From Pollutimonas subterranea (GTDB lineage Bacteria; Pseudomonadota; Gammaproteobacteria; Burkholderiales; Burkholderiaceae_B), in NCBI RefSeq assembly GCF_002849655.1, contig NZ_PDNW01000009.1, forward strand, positions 116,510 to 180,509: 64,000 nucleotides of DNA, read 5' to 3'. The translations under genes and the position numbers were made by a program. Shown piece by piece: positions 43,242 through 51,389 of this stretch. Every line of letters starts with the position of its first letter. Positions within the stretch are counted from its first letter, which is position 1. The notes beneath the pieces are model-generated. The model was given only the letters and a program-made list of their open reading frames with translations. It ran no database searches and had not been told where the DNA came from.

Positions 43242-44180
43242 TTACTTCATCGCTGCCAACATGGACTCGGTGATTTTCTTCAAGTTGGTGAGTCCGCCAC
43301 CGATGACGTACCAGCCATTCGGATCCGTATAGAAAACGCGGCCTTCCTTGAAAGCCTTGGTCTGGCTTAGCTGGGGATGCTTGGCCAGGGTGTTCGCAGC
43401 TGTCTTTTCTGCACCATTGATCGCTCCGCGATCCAGTACGATAAGCCAGTCCGGCTCTGCCTTGGAAACCGATGCAATCGTTTGGGCGCGGTCTGCCGCA
43501 GCGGCCTTTGCCTCGGGCGATCCGGGCTCGGGGCGCGGCGCTACCGGCGCTTTCGGGTCTTTCGCTGGAAGGACCGACTGCAGTCCCGCCAATTCGTAGG
43601 CGTAGCCGAAACGATCACCAGGGGCATGTGCAATGACGTTATCCCTGACTACAAAGAGAAAGGCCGCTGTCTTTCCTTTGTTGGCATTCTGCAAGGCTTC
43701 CACATCCTTATCGATTGCGTCGACTGCTTTTTGAGCTTGGTCCTTTTTCTGAAATGCCTGGGCCAAAGCCAGGTTATTGCGTCGGAAGCTGTCCAGGAAC
43801 GCCGAAGGGTCGCTATTGAAGGACGCGGTGGGCGCAATTTCCTGCAGCTTTGGTATTGCTTTTTGCGATCTTCCACCTGCGAAGATAAGGTCAGGGTTCA
43901 GCTTCTCGAGTACGGGATAGTCTGGTTCGAACAGGGTTCCCACCACTGTCGCATCATTGAACTTGGCCAGGCTTCCCTCGTAGGTCGACTTCGGAACACC
44001 CGCCACAGCGACATCCAGCGTGTTCAAGCTATCAAGAACGGAAAGGTCGAAGGTGACAATCTTGCTCGCTGCCGAGGGCAGCTTGACCGTGCCTTCATTA
44101 TGAGTGAGTTCGAATGCCGCGGCCGGCAACGTCACGGAGAGGGCGGCGCACATACTAACGAGAAGGCTTGAAAGTTTCAC
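43242..44180 (-). CDS. siderophore ABC transporter binding protein (FatB/CeuE-like)
   Basis: This is a ~312-residue periplasmic class III binding protein. I prefer the GTG at 44180 (GGA seven bases upstream), giving a compact signal peptide KLSSLLVSMCAALSVTLPAA. Mature-domain features are VTFDLSVLDSLNTLDVAVAG and LEKLNPDLIFAGGRSQKAIP, then WLIVLDRGAINGAEKTAANT, as in catecholate siderophore binders (FatB, CeuE, YclQ). No permease or ATPase genes are next to it, so it is an orphan. A Fur-like box overlaps its -10 element. Confidence 0.87.
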   Translation of the reverse strand: MKLSSLLVSMCAALSVTLPAAAFELTHNEGTVKLPSAASKIVTFDLSVLDSLNTLDVAVAGVPKSTYEGSLAKFNDATVVGTLFEPDYPVLEKLNPDLIFAGGRSQKAIPKLQEIAPTASFNSDPSAFLDSFRRNNLALAQAFQKKDQAQKAVDAIDKDVEALQNANKGKTAAFLFVVRDNVIAHAPGDRFGYAYELAGLQSVLPAKDPKAPVAPRPEPGSPEAKAAAADRAQTIASVSKAEPDWLIVLDRGAINGAEKTAANTLAKHPQLSQTKAFKEGRVFYTDPNGWYVIGGGLTNLKKITESMLAAMK

Positions 44181-44194
44181 GTATTTTTCCACTG

Positions 44195-44222
44195 GATAAG
44201 AATGACAAGGATTCGCATTATA
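44195..44222 (-). promoter_or_regulatory. Fur-like box overlapping a TATAAT -10 element
   Basis: On the plus strand GATAAGAATGACAAGGATTC followed by GCATTAT resembles the betaproteobacterial Fur consensus (GAATG / CATTC-type halves). The minus-strand -10 TATAAT (44222-44217) lies inside it. The binding-protein GTG starts about 37 bases downstream of the -10. A -35 element is poor, which fits control by an activator or a second factor. Confidence 0.5.
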
Positions 44223-44303
44223 GGCTTTTCATAATGCCCGTCCAGAGTCGTTCAAATCGCAAATCGGGGCGATGACCCCGGCGGCGGGGCCATCGCCGCA
44301 CAC

Positions 44304-46250
44304 TCATGTTCCGATTTCTCCGCCGTCATCCTTCGTGATGATGATGGTGGACGATCGCGGTATCGAGTTGCCGCCATCGGGCCAGTGGCTTTCGCCCGCT
44401 TCGCCGGGGTGCTGGATATTGACGAACATGGTCTTGCTATCAGGCGTGAAAGTGATGCCCGTGACCTCGCATTCTTTGGGTCCCACAAAAAAGCGGCGTA
44501 TTTCTTTGCTGGCGGGATCCGCGCACAGCATCTGGTTATTGCCCTGGCCCTCGTACTCGCCCGAGTTGGTGTACTTGCCGTCGGTCTGTATCCATAAGCG
44601 GCCGGCTTTATCAAAAGCCAGGCCGTCGGGACTATTGAACGTGTTGTCGATGGTGATGTTCGAAGACCCTGACTTCGAGTCGTCGCGGTCCGTATATTTG
44701 ACCGGGTTCCCAACCAGCACGAAGATATCCCAGTTGAATGTCGTTGCGGCAGCATCGCCGCCGGTTTCGCGCCATCGCACGATTTGCCCGTAGATATTGG
44801 CCGCACGCGGATTGGCGGCGTCAGGCGCTGTCCGCTTGTCATTGTTCGTCAAGGTGACGTAGACATCGCCGCTGGCGGGATGGACGCTTACCCACTCGGG
44901 GCGATCCATCTTGGTGGCGCCCACCGCGTCGGCGGCCAGGCGCGTATTGACCAGGACGTCGGCCTGAGTGGCGAAGCTGGTGTCGCCGGCGAGCGTGGCG
45001 TTTGCCGTCTTATCCAGTACGACCCATTCGCCCATGCCCATGAAGTCGCCGTCAGTCTTGCCGTCCTGGAATCTGGCCACATACAGCTTTCCCGCGTCGA
45101 GCAGGGTGGAATTGTCGCCGCCTTCCCGATAGATGCCGTCGGAGACGAATTTGTAGATATAGTCGTCACGCTGGTCGTCGCCCATATACACGACAATGCG
45201 CTTGTCGGCGGACAGTGCATAGGCCGCATTTTCGTGCTTGATGCGGCCAAGTGCCGTGCGTTTCTTGGGCGCGGACGAAGGATCGAATGGATCTATCTCG
45301 ACGATCCAGCCGTAGCGGTTGGATTCGTTCGGCTCCTTGACGTAGTCGAACCGGTCAACGAACTCTTCCCAGCGATAGTCGGTGCTCTTGGCTGCCAGGC
45401 CATAGCGCTTCTGCGCCGCATTGCGGGTATCCTTGCCCGACGTGGTGCCGAAGTAGTTGTTGAAGTTTTCTTCACAGGCCAGGTAGGTATTCCATGGTGT
45501 CCAGCCGTTTCCGCAGTTGTTGAACGTGCCAAGCACCCGTGTTCCGCTAGGGTCTGCCTTGGTCTTCAGCAGATCGCTGCCTGCTGCCGGGCCTGTAAGT
45601 TCCATCTCGGTGGACGCCGTGATGCGGCGGTTGTAGCGGGAGTCGAGCCTGATCTCCCACTTGCCGGCGTCGTTGCGCGCAATATGGATGATCGAGGCCC
45701 CGTGGGCGTTCATGGCCTTGGCGGTTTTCTCCGCAGTCCAGGGCTTGGTGCCATTGGCGCCGAACAGCCATATATAGTCGCCGTTCTCGGCTGTGGTGTA
45801 TTCATGATTCAGCACCAGTAAGCCTTCGGTGCTGCTGCCGTCGATGGGAAAGAAATGAATGCCGTCATGATTATCGCCAACCTGGCGGGCCTGTGCAGCG
45901 GCGTCGTCGCTGCCGTCTGCCTTCCATGCCGGGGCGTCGGCGAACAACGGCGTACCCCACGGGGCAAATACCGCGGCGGTGTAGCCCGCAGCAATTTTTA
46001 TCGTATCGTCCGTCGAGATCGGAATGGCTTTAAAGCCCAGCAGGGAAGACGGTTGTTCATCACTGCTCTTGTCATTGCTGTCGGCGTAAACAGCTAAGGG
46101 ACCCGCGAGGAATAGGGCGGCCGATAGTCCGATACCGGACTTGAGAAAGCCACGACGGCTGTATGCGCGGTCAACGACGACCTGGAAATGCTCGTTTTCC
46201 GAGGCGTTGGTCGGAAGATCTTCGGAGTCGATGGTGTGATGTTTTTGCAT
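44304..46250 (-). CDS. phoX: PhoX-family alkaline phosphatase
   Basis: This is a 648-residue exported phosphatase of the PhoX/DUF839 family. The N-terminal AYSRRGFLKSGIGLSAALF is a Tat signal (SRRGFLK), as expected for this Fe/Ca metalloenzyme folded before export. GLLVLNHEYTTAENGDY, NCGNGWTPWNTYLACEENFN and FNSPDGLAFDKAGRLWIQTD are family hallmarks, including metal-binding Glu and Asp positions. It releases phosphate from organic esters. It lies just downstream of the phytase-like gene on the same strand. Confidence 0.92.
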   Translation of the reverse strand: MQKHHTIDSEDLPTNASENEHFQVVVDRAYSRRGFLKSGIGLSAALFLAGPLAVYADSNDKSSDEQPSSLLGFKAIPISTDDTIKIAAGYTAAVFAPWGTPLFADAPAWKADGSDDAAAQARQVGDNHDGIHFFPIDGSSTEGLLVLNHEYTTAENGDYIWLFGANGTKPWTAEKTAKAMNAHGASIIHIARNDAGKWEIRLDSRYNRRITASTEMELTGPAAGSDLLKTKADPSGTRVLGTFNNCGNGWTPWNTYLACEENFNNYFGTTSGKDTRNAAQKRYGLAAKSTDYRWEEFVDRFDYVKEPNESNRYGWIVEIDPFDPSSAPKKRTALGRIKHENAAYALSADKRIVVYMGDDQRDDYIYKFVSDGIYREGGDNSTLLDAGKLYVARFQDGKTDGDFMGMGEWVVLDKTANATLAGDTSFATQADVLVNTRLAADAVGATKMDRPEWVSVHPASGDVYVTLTNNDKRTAPDAANPRAANIYGQIVRWRETGGDAAATTFNWDIFVLVGNPVKYTDRDDSKSGSSNITIDNTFNSPDGLAFDKAGRLWIQTDGKYTNSGEYEGQGNNQMLCADPASKEIRRFFVGPKECEVTGITFTPDSKTMFVNIQHPGEAGESHWPDGGNSIPRSSTIIITKDDGGEIGT

Positions 46251-46290
46251 GGGGCTGCTCTGTGTAAAGGCAAAGGATGTCGGCGTACTG

Positions 46291-46313
46291 AAGCACCCGG
46301 TATCCGGGTGCTT
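46291..46313 (-). terminator. hairpin after the phytase-like gene
   Basis: AAGCACCCGG (46291-46300), loop TAT, then CCGGGTGCTT (46304-46313) is a perfect 10-bp stem 15 bases past the stop of the phytase-like gene (46328). There is no long T-run on the minus strand, so it is a weak terminator or a processing/stabilising hairpin between the two phosphatase genes. Confidence 0.5.
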
Positions 46314-46327
46314 TCGGCTGTATTAAG

Positions 46328-47680
46328 CTACTTCGCCTGAAGCAGCTGTTTAACGTTCAGCAGTACAAGCTCGTTATCGTCTTGCTGGTTGGGCTCGCGG
46401 CTGGTGGAGAACGGGAAGTTATTATCATTTCCAACCACAATCCGTTCGCCATCGACCACATCGACGTTTTCGATGGTGAAGAACGGAAATTGCAAAACGC
46501 CCTCTGTTAACGGCTTGCGCGCGACCTTGTTCGGATCCTGGATCTTCAACAAATCGATGTAGGCGATCTTGCGCATCGGCTTGCCTGCCGTTTCAGGTGA
46601 AAACCCGACCTTGTAGACACGCTTAAACTTCGGAAGGTCGGAAAAACATGATCTTGTGTCGGCACCGTCTTTGCATGCTTTGTCGGGCGTGCCTTCGCCA
46701 TTGTCGCGTTCGATCACCAGAGCTGTCGTTGCATCGATCATATTGATGTCGCCAATGGCGTGGCTTTTGTCCTCTAAAGGGTAAAACCAGGAACGACCGG
46801 TCCACTTCTCGTCCGCCACACTGAACTCCAGAACGCGAAGCACGTTTTTCCCGTCCACATGTTCCCAGCCCTTCGTGTTGTCGTCCCATACCGCGCCTTC
46901 GAGCATGGGATACAGGAACTTGCCGTCTTTGGAGGCAGCCATTCCCTCGTAGCCTTTTGAACGTTTCAGATTCACGTTTTTATAAGTCTCGCCCGGGGCA
47001 CCGGGCGAGCCCACCGCATAGTGATCGGGTGAGTGAATTTTTTTGCCGTCCACTTCTGTTTCGAAAAAGGCTACGACCTTGCCGCTCTTGTCGACCTTGA
47101 TCAGATAGGGTCCGAATTCGTCGCCTATCCAGAAATGCTCGCCAATCGGCTGAAAGCTTTCCGTGTCAAGGTCGGAGCCCGTCAGGTAGCGCGCCTCGGA
47201 CTCTTCATGAACAATACGGAACGGCACCTTTTTATCCGGGTCGCTTAAAAAGACCGTGGCCATCGGCTTGAATTCGCCGGACTTCCAGTCGATGTCATAG
47301 TGATTCAGATACAGCATGGAGTCCATGGAATTCGCTTTATTGCCAAATCCATTGTCCGTAAGAATCCACACGCTGCCGTCGGCCATTACCTTGATGCCCG
47401 AATGGCCTTGCAACGGCTGTCCCTTGATCGGTAATGAAACGCCGGTATCACGGTCAGCCGACTTGCCCATTACAGAACTCAGAGCTTCGATCCGCTTCTT
47501 CGAGGTGTACTTGCCGGAGACCTTCAGGTCTCCGGGTGCGTTATCGGGCGCTTCAATTGTGCTTTGCGCTGGCAAAACCGCGTGCGCTTCGAGCACAGCA
47601 GGAACCTCTTGCTGAGCCATCGCTGCCACCGACACCGAACTTAATACCGCAGCCAACACCGACAAACGAAAAAGCTTCAT
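46328..47680 (-). CDS. exported phytase-like esterase/phosphatase
   Basis: This 450-residue protein has the signal peptide MKLFRLSVLAAVLSSVSVAA ending AMAQ. The 'esterase-like activity of phytase' domain runs from about residue 50 to 445 (GHSGIKVMADGSVWILTDNG, FWIGDEFGPYLIKVDKSGK, NKGYEG-like SKGYEGMAASKDGKFLYPML, and FPFFTIENVDVVDGERIVVG). Such proteins are beta-propeller phosphoesterases. With PhoX next door it is probably a phosphate-scavenging enzyme; a possible Pho box lies upstream. The substrate is unknown. Confidence 0.86.
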   Translation of the reverse strand: MKLFRLSVLAAVLSSVSVAAMAQQEVPAVLEAHAVLPAQSTIEAPDNAPGDLKVSGKYTSKKRIEALSSVMGKSADRDTGVSLPIKGQPLQGHSGIKVMADGSVWILTDNGFGNKANSMDSMLYLNHYDIDWKSGEFKPMATVFLSDPDKKVPFRIVHEESEARYLTGSDLDTESFQPIGEHFWIGDEFGPYLIKVDKSGKVVAFFETEVDGKKIHSPDHYAVGSPGAPGETYKNVNLKRSKGYEGMAASKDGKFLYPMLEGAVWDDNTKGWEHVDGKNVLRVLEFSVADEKWTGRSWFYPLEDKSHAIGDINMIDATTALVIERDNGEGTPDKACKDGADTRSCFSDLPKFKRVYKVGFSPETAGKPMRKIAYIDLLKIQDPNKVARKPLTEGVLQFPFFTIENVDVVDGERIVVGNDNNFPFSTSREPNQQDDNELVLLNVKQLLQAK

Positions 47681-47706
47681 GTTTACAACCTCAGACTATA
47701 GGAAAG

Positions 47707-47734
47707 CGGACAGTCTAGAAGTCAAAGATGACAG
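47707..47734 (-). promoter_or_regulatory. candidate Pho box
   Basis: On the minus strand CTGTCAT (47734-47728) and CTGTCCG (47713-47707) are two PhoB-type half sites 21 bases apart, with a weaker GACTTCT between. A -10-like TATAGT (47700-47695) follows at a suitable distance. The spacing is one base short of two 11-bp repeats. Confidence 0.35.
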
Positions 47735-47903
47735 AGCGATGAAGAGAAATAAAGTTGCCACGACGGAAACCAGTCCTCCGTGATCCGCGAGCGAGTGCGA
47801 TCGCTTCCAAAATGGATAACATGGCCTTTGCCGATTCTGAATTGCTGGAACAGGAAACGCCAACAACAATAAGGAATACAGCCAGCGCTCCCACCACAAA
47901 TCC

Positions 47904-48866
47904 TTGGTCCTTACGCTATCGGCGTTTTCAATTGCTTTTGCCGGCGCCGTCCAAGCGGCAGATTATCCTTCTCGACCGATATCGTTGGTCGTACCCTTCG
48001 CTGCAGGAGGACCGACTGATGTGGTCGCCCGAACCCTGGGCGTGGAGATGGGAAGGGTACTGGGGCAGCCTATCGTTGTAGAAAACAAATTAGGCGTTGG
48101 CGGTACCGTTGCCGCCAACTACGTATCCAACGCCAAGCCGGACGGATATACCTTCTTTATTCATCACAATGGCATGGCAACCGCCACGGCGCTGTATTCG
48201 AATCTTAAATACGATCCCCTGAAAAGCTTTGAATACATCGGAGAAGTGGTTGATGTTCCGATGACCGTATTGGGCAGCAAAGATTTCCCGCCCAACAACA
48301 TGCAGGAGTTCATCGAGTATGCCAAGAAGAACGGCGACAAAATTAATTTGGCAAATGCCGGCCCGGGCGCCGTTTCACAGCTTTGTGGTTCGTTGTTGCA
48401 ACAAGCTTTAGGCGTCAAGTTTACGACTATTCCCTATCAGGGAACGGCGCCCGCCATGTCTGCGCTATTGGGCAAGCAGGTCGATGTATTGTGTGACCAG
48501 ACGACACAGACCATTCCTCAGATCGCAGCCAAGGGTGTCAAATTTTATGGCGTGACCACGCTGAATCGCATACAAAAGCTGCCGGACGCTCCGACTTTGG
48601 ATGAGCAGGGATTGAAGGGATTTGAAGTCAAGGTTTGGCACGGCATCTACGCGCCTAAGGGTACTCCTGCAGACGCCTTGGCAAAGTTCAACGGAGCATT
48701 GAAAACCGCGCTCAAATCGCCTGCTTTCACTGAAAAAATGGCCGCGTTAGGCGCTGAAATTGTCTCCGAAGAACGACAGACCCCCGAATCATTGCAGAAA
48801 TGGGTTAAGTCCGAAATTGAAAAATGGACACCCATCCTGAAAGCCGAGGGCATGAGCGTCAATTAA
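47904..48866 (+). CDS. Bug/TctC-family binding protein with no clear start codon
   Basis: This ~320-residue Bug protein has ADYPSRPISLVVPFAAGGPT, NKLGVGGTVAANYVSNAKPD, YQGTAPAMSALLGKQVDVLC and GIYAPKGTPADALAKF. The first standard start is TTG 47904, but the signal peptide clearly continues upstream in frame (HHKSLVLTLSAFSIAFAGAVQA) and the frame stays open to 47841 with no ATG, GTG or TTG. The start is therefore a rare codon or was lost by mutation. The body shows no stop or frame break. Its ligand is probably a carboxylate. Confidence 0.72.
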   Translation: MVLTLSAFSIAFAGAVQAADYPSRPISLVVPFAAGGPTDVVARTLGVEMGRVLGQPIVVENKLGVGGTVAANYVSNAKPDGYTFFIHHNGMATATALYSNLKYDPLKSFEYIGEVVDVPMTVLGSKDFPPNNMQEFIEYAKKNGDKINLANAGPGAVSQLCGSLLQQALGVKFTTIPYQGTAPAMSALLGKQVDVLCDQTTQTIPQIAAKGVKFYGVTTLNRIQKLPDAPTLDEQGLKGFEVKVWHGIYAPKGTPADALAKFNGALKTALKSPAFTEKMAALGAEIVSEERQTPESLQKWVKSEIEKWTPILKAEGMSVN

Positions 48867-48957
48867 CCTGAGCCGGGAAATATGCCGCGCACCCATTTGA
48901 CCCATAGACGTAAAATGTCGACGGTACGATGATGGGTGTGCTTAATTAGCTGATCCC

Positions 48958-49245
48958 TTACTTCTTTGCAGCCGTGACGATTATCTCGACCAGTAAGTCC
49001 TGCGAGGCAAGTTTGGCTTGGCAGGTGGCGCGTGTCGGAAGGGCGTCAGCGGGTGCCCACTCTGCCCAGACGCTGTTCATGCCTGCGAAGTCAGATTCAA
49101 TGTCTTTTAGCCAGATTTGTACGGCCAACAAATGATTCTTATCCGAACCGGCGCTCGCTAGGTAGCCATCGATTTTTGCGAGTGCGTCGCGTGTTTGGAC
49201 AACGATGTCGCCTTTGGCACTGGACGTGACGCCGGCAATATACAC
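48958..49245 (-). CDS. RidA-family protein, start codon unclear
   Basis: The 95 residues from GTG 49245 carry the Rid-family core (TRDALAKIDGYLASAGSDKN, then LLAVQIWLKDIE, then LPTRATCQAKLASQDLLVEIIV), with Arg in the PTRAT motif that binds the imine carboxylate. Homologous sequence continues upstream in frame (PLRLSRIVTHDTTVYIAG) to about 49285, with no ATG, GTG or TTG near the expected N-terminus. RidA deaminates reactive 2-aminoacrylate-type imines. Either an unusual start is used or the gene is starting to decay. Confidence 0.65.
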   Translation of the reverse strand: MYIAGVTSSAKGDIVVQTRDALAKIDGYLASAGSDKNHLLAVQIWLKDIESDFAGMNSVWAEWAPADALPTRATCQAKLASQDLLVEIIVTAAKK

Positions 49246-49357
49246 GGTGGTGTCATGGGTGACGATACGACTAAGGCGAAGCGGGAAACAGTCCCAACTG
49301 AAAGCTATTTGCAGGTGATTTTCATGCCCTTGTTCATGGTCGCCATCACCGCATAGA

Positions 49358-49385
49358 TCAATGTAGCACTTTAGTGCTACATTGA
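49358..49385. promoter_or_regulatory. 28-bp palindrome, operator of the toxin-antitoxin pair
   Basis: TCAATGTAGCACT (49358-49370), TT, AGTGCTACATTGA (49373-49385): perfect 13-bp arms around two bases, 29 bases before the antitoxin ATG. Ribbon-helix-helix antitoxins bind such sites to repress their own operon. Confidence 0.8.
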
Positions 49386-49414
49386 CAGCATAGCTTTAAT
49401 ATCTGGAGACAGCC

Positions 49415-49699
49415 ATGTCCACGACGACGATACGTTTGCCCGAAGACCTGAAAGCCCGTGTTGCAGCCGCAGCCAAACGTTCGGGTACAACTGCTCATGC
49501 CTTCATTATTGAAGCCATTGTGGAAAAGACAGAGCAGGACAACTTGCGTGCTGATTTCGATGTCGTTGCCGAGGATCGCTACGCCGGTATCGTTGCATCA
49601 GGAAAGACCATTCCGTGGGAGGAAATGCGTGGCTACCTGCAAGACCGTCTTGCCGGCAAAGTGGTAAAGCGTCCCACTGCTCGAAAACTGGCGCGTTGA
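49415..49699 (+). CDS. ribbon-helix-helix antitoxin (ParD/CopG type)
   Basis: This 94-residue antitoxin has an N-terminal ribbon-helix-helix (MSTTTIRLPEDLKARVAAAA, then TTAHAFIIEAIVEKTEQ). The C-terminal half (VVAEDRYAGIVASGKTIPWE) is the toxin-binding segment. GGAG lies seven bases before the ATG. It is the first gene of a ParDE-type pair; its stop and the toxin ATG are two bases apart, and a 28-bp palindrome lies upstream. Confidence 0.88.
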   Translation: MSTTTIRLPEDLKARVAAAAKRSGTTAHAFIIEAIVEKTEQDNLRADFDVVAEDRYAGIVASGKTIPWEEMRGYLQDRLAGKVVKRPTARKLAR

Positions 49700-49701
49700 A
49701 A

Positions 49702-50007
49702 ATGTCACGTATTGAATTGGCTTCAGAGGTGGGGAGGGATTTTGATCGCATCCTCGATCATCTGGCCGAGTATCAGGTCGAAAATTCAGCGCTGCGCATT
49801 CAAGAGATCATTGAGGCGCTCAACGTGCTGGAGCATAATCCCCTGATCGGTCGTCCAATAAATAACGATAAGCGAGAATTGGTGATAGGGCGTCGTTCGC
49901 ACGGCTATGTGGCGTTGTATCGGTACATTGTTGAAATCGATACCGTTTTTGTTCTTGCGGTACGTAGTCAACGGGAGGCTGGCTATACGTCACTCGCAGG
50001 CGGATAA
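49702..50007 (+). CDS. ParE/RelE-superfamily toxin
   Basis: This 101-residue toxin starts at ATG 49702. It has the ParE-type pattern: FDRILDHLAEYQVENSALRI, LEHNPLIGRPI, RRSHGYVALYRYIVEIDTVF, ending VLAVRSQREAGY. ParE toxins poison gyrase; the RelE branch cleaves mRNA. The GRPI and YVALYRY motifs suit ParE better. Two bases separate it from the antitoxin stop. Confidence 0.86.
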   Translation: MSRIELASEVGRDFDRILDHLAEYQVENSALRIQEIIEALNVLEHNPLIGRPINNDKRELVIGRRSHGYVALYRYIVEIDTVFVLAVRSQREAGYTSLAGG

Positions 50008-50082
50008 CCGATGTATTCTGTATCATCTGCAACGGTTCCCTCGACGAGGCGACTGCCTGGAAGTCTTATGTAAGGATGGTTC

Positions 50083-51378
50083 GTGAGTTCAGCTCAAAGT
50101 ATTCTGGTGTTGGTGATACTGGTGCTGGCCGCCGGTTTTCTTTCTCTGACGGAAATCGCTTTTGCGGCCGCGCGGAAAATAAAGCTCAAGCTCATGGCAG
50201 AAGCGGGGGACGAGCGGGCGTTGAAGGTGATGGCGATACAGGCGCAATCAGCCAGTTTTTTTGCCGCATCGCAAATAGGGCTGAACGCGGTGGCCATTTT
50301 GGGCGGCATTCTTGGCGAAGCGACGTTTCGCCCTTATTTTCTGAACGTGCTTAGCTATGTATACACAGGGGCATGGGCGGAGCAGATCAGCTTCGGCCTC
50401 TCGTTTGTTTTTGTCACGCTATTGTTCGTGTTGTTCTCGGACTTGATGCCAAAACGCCTGGCCATGATGGCCCCCGAGCGTTTTGCCGTGGCCGTGATCA
50501 ACCCCGTAAACGTCTTTATCCGTATTTGCAGGCCGTTTTCCTTTGTATTGAACTTGGTGGCAAACCTGCTTTTCCGCCTGTTCAACGTGAACACGGCGCG
50601 CGAGGACAACATCACCTTCGACGATATCTCGGCGGTTGTCGAGGCCGGGGCGCAGGCCGGCGTGCTACAGCAGCAGGAACAGCATTTTATCCAGAACGTT
50701 TTTGAACTTGAATCCCGTCTGGTGTCGTCCTGCATGACCAGTCGCGACAGTGTCGTGTTCATCAACCTGAGCGAGTCGGAAGAAAGTATTCGCCAAAAGA
50801 TAGCCCTGCATCCTTATTCGAAATTTCCGGTATGCGATGGCGTCATCGATCATGTGATCGGTTACGTCGATACCCGGGACATACTTGCTCTTTGGCTGAG
50901 CAAGCAGTCCTCATTCCAGATCAACGAGGCCAGCCTTCGCACGGTATTGATCATTCCCGATACCTTGAAGTTGTCAGAATTGCTGGATAAATTCCGGGCA
51001 TCGAAAGAAACGTTCGCCGTGGTGATCAATGAGTATGCGCTGGTTATAGGGGTGGTCACGCTCAGCGACATCATGGTCACTGTTATGGGAAACTGGGGCA
51101 GCTCGCTTGATGAAAGCAATCAAATCCTGGAACGTGACGACGGCTCATGGCTGATTGAAGGTGGCACTGCCATTGAAGATCTTAAACGCGCCATGGGGAT
51201 CGACCAGCTTCCCGAAGAAGAAAATTACGAGACCGCGGCGGGATTCATGATGTTCATGCTGCGCAAAGTGCCTAAGCCGACCGACAGCGTGGAATATGCG
51301 GGAGTGAAATTCGAGGTGGTTGATGTCGATCACAACCGCATCGACCAGCTGCTCGTAAAGCGTATCGCGCCGATGTGA
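50083..51378 (+). CDS. CNNM/CorC-type membrane protein (YtfL/HlyC-like)
   Basis: This 431-residue protein has a DUF21/CNNM N-terminal domain (about four helices, residues 5-150, with SLTEIAFAAARKIKLKLMAE and SDLMPKRLAMMAPERFA). It then has a CBS pair (~215-330, MTSRDSVVFINLSESEESIR and LIIPDTLKLSELLDKFRASK) and a C-terminal CorC_HlyC domain (ESNQILERDDGSWLIEGGTA). The start is GTG 50083 with AAGGA six bases upstream. Family members handle Mg2+/Co2+ or polyamine efflux; 'hemolysin' is an old label. Confidence 0.9.
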   Translation: MSSAQSILVLVILVLAAGFLSLTEIAFAAARKIKLKLMAEAGDERALKVMAIQAQSASFFAASQIGLNAVAILGGILGEATFRPYFLNVLSYVYTGAWAEQISFGLSFVFVTLLFVLFSDLMPKRLAMMAPERFAVAVINPVNVFIRICRPFSFVLNLVANLLFRLFNVNTAREDNITFDDISAVVEAGAQAGVLQQQEQHFIQNVFELESRLVSSCMTSRDSVVFINLSESEESIRQKIALHPYSKFPVCDGVIDHVIGYVDTRDILALWLSKQSSFQINEASLRTVLIIPDTLKLSELLDKFRASKETFAVVINEYALVIGVVTLSDIMVTVMGNWGSSLDESNQILERDDGSWLIEGGTAIEDLKRAMGIDQLPEEENYETAAGFMMFMLRKVPKPTDSVEYAGVKFEVVDVDHNRIDQLLVKRIAPM

Positions 51379-51389
51379 AGAACGAAGTC

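Noticed and set aside
44784..45821. 345-residue plus-strand frame inside phoX
   Set aside because: Antisense shadow of the PhoX coding sequence; composition has no family resemblance.
47696..47899. Minus-strand short frames upstream of the phytase-like gene
   Set aside because: They overlap the candidate Pho box and promoter region and show no ribosome-binding site.
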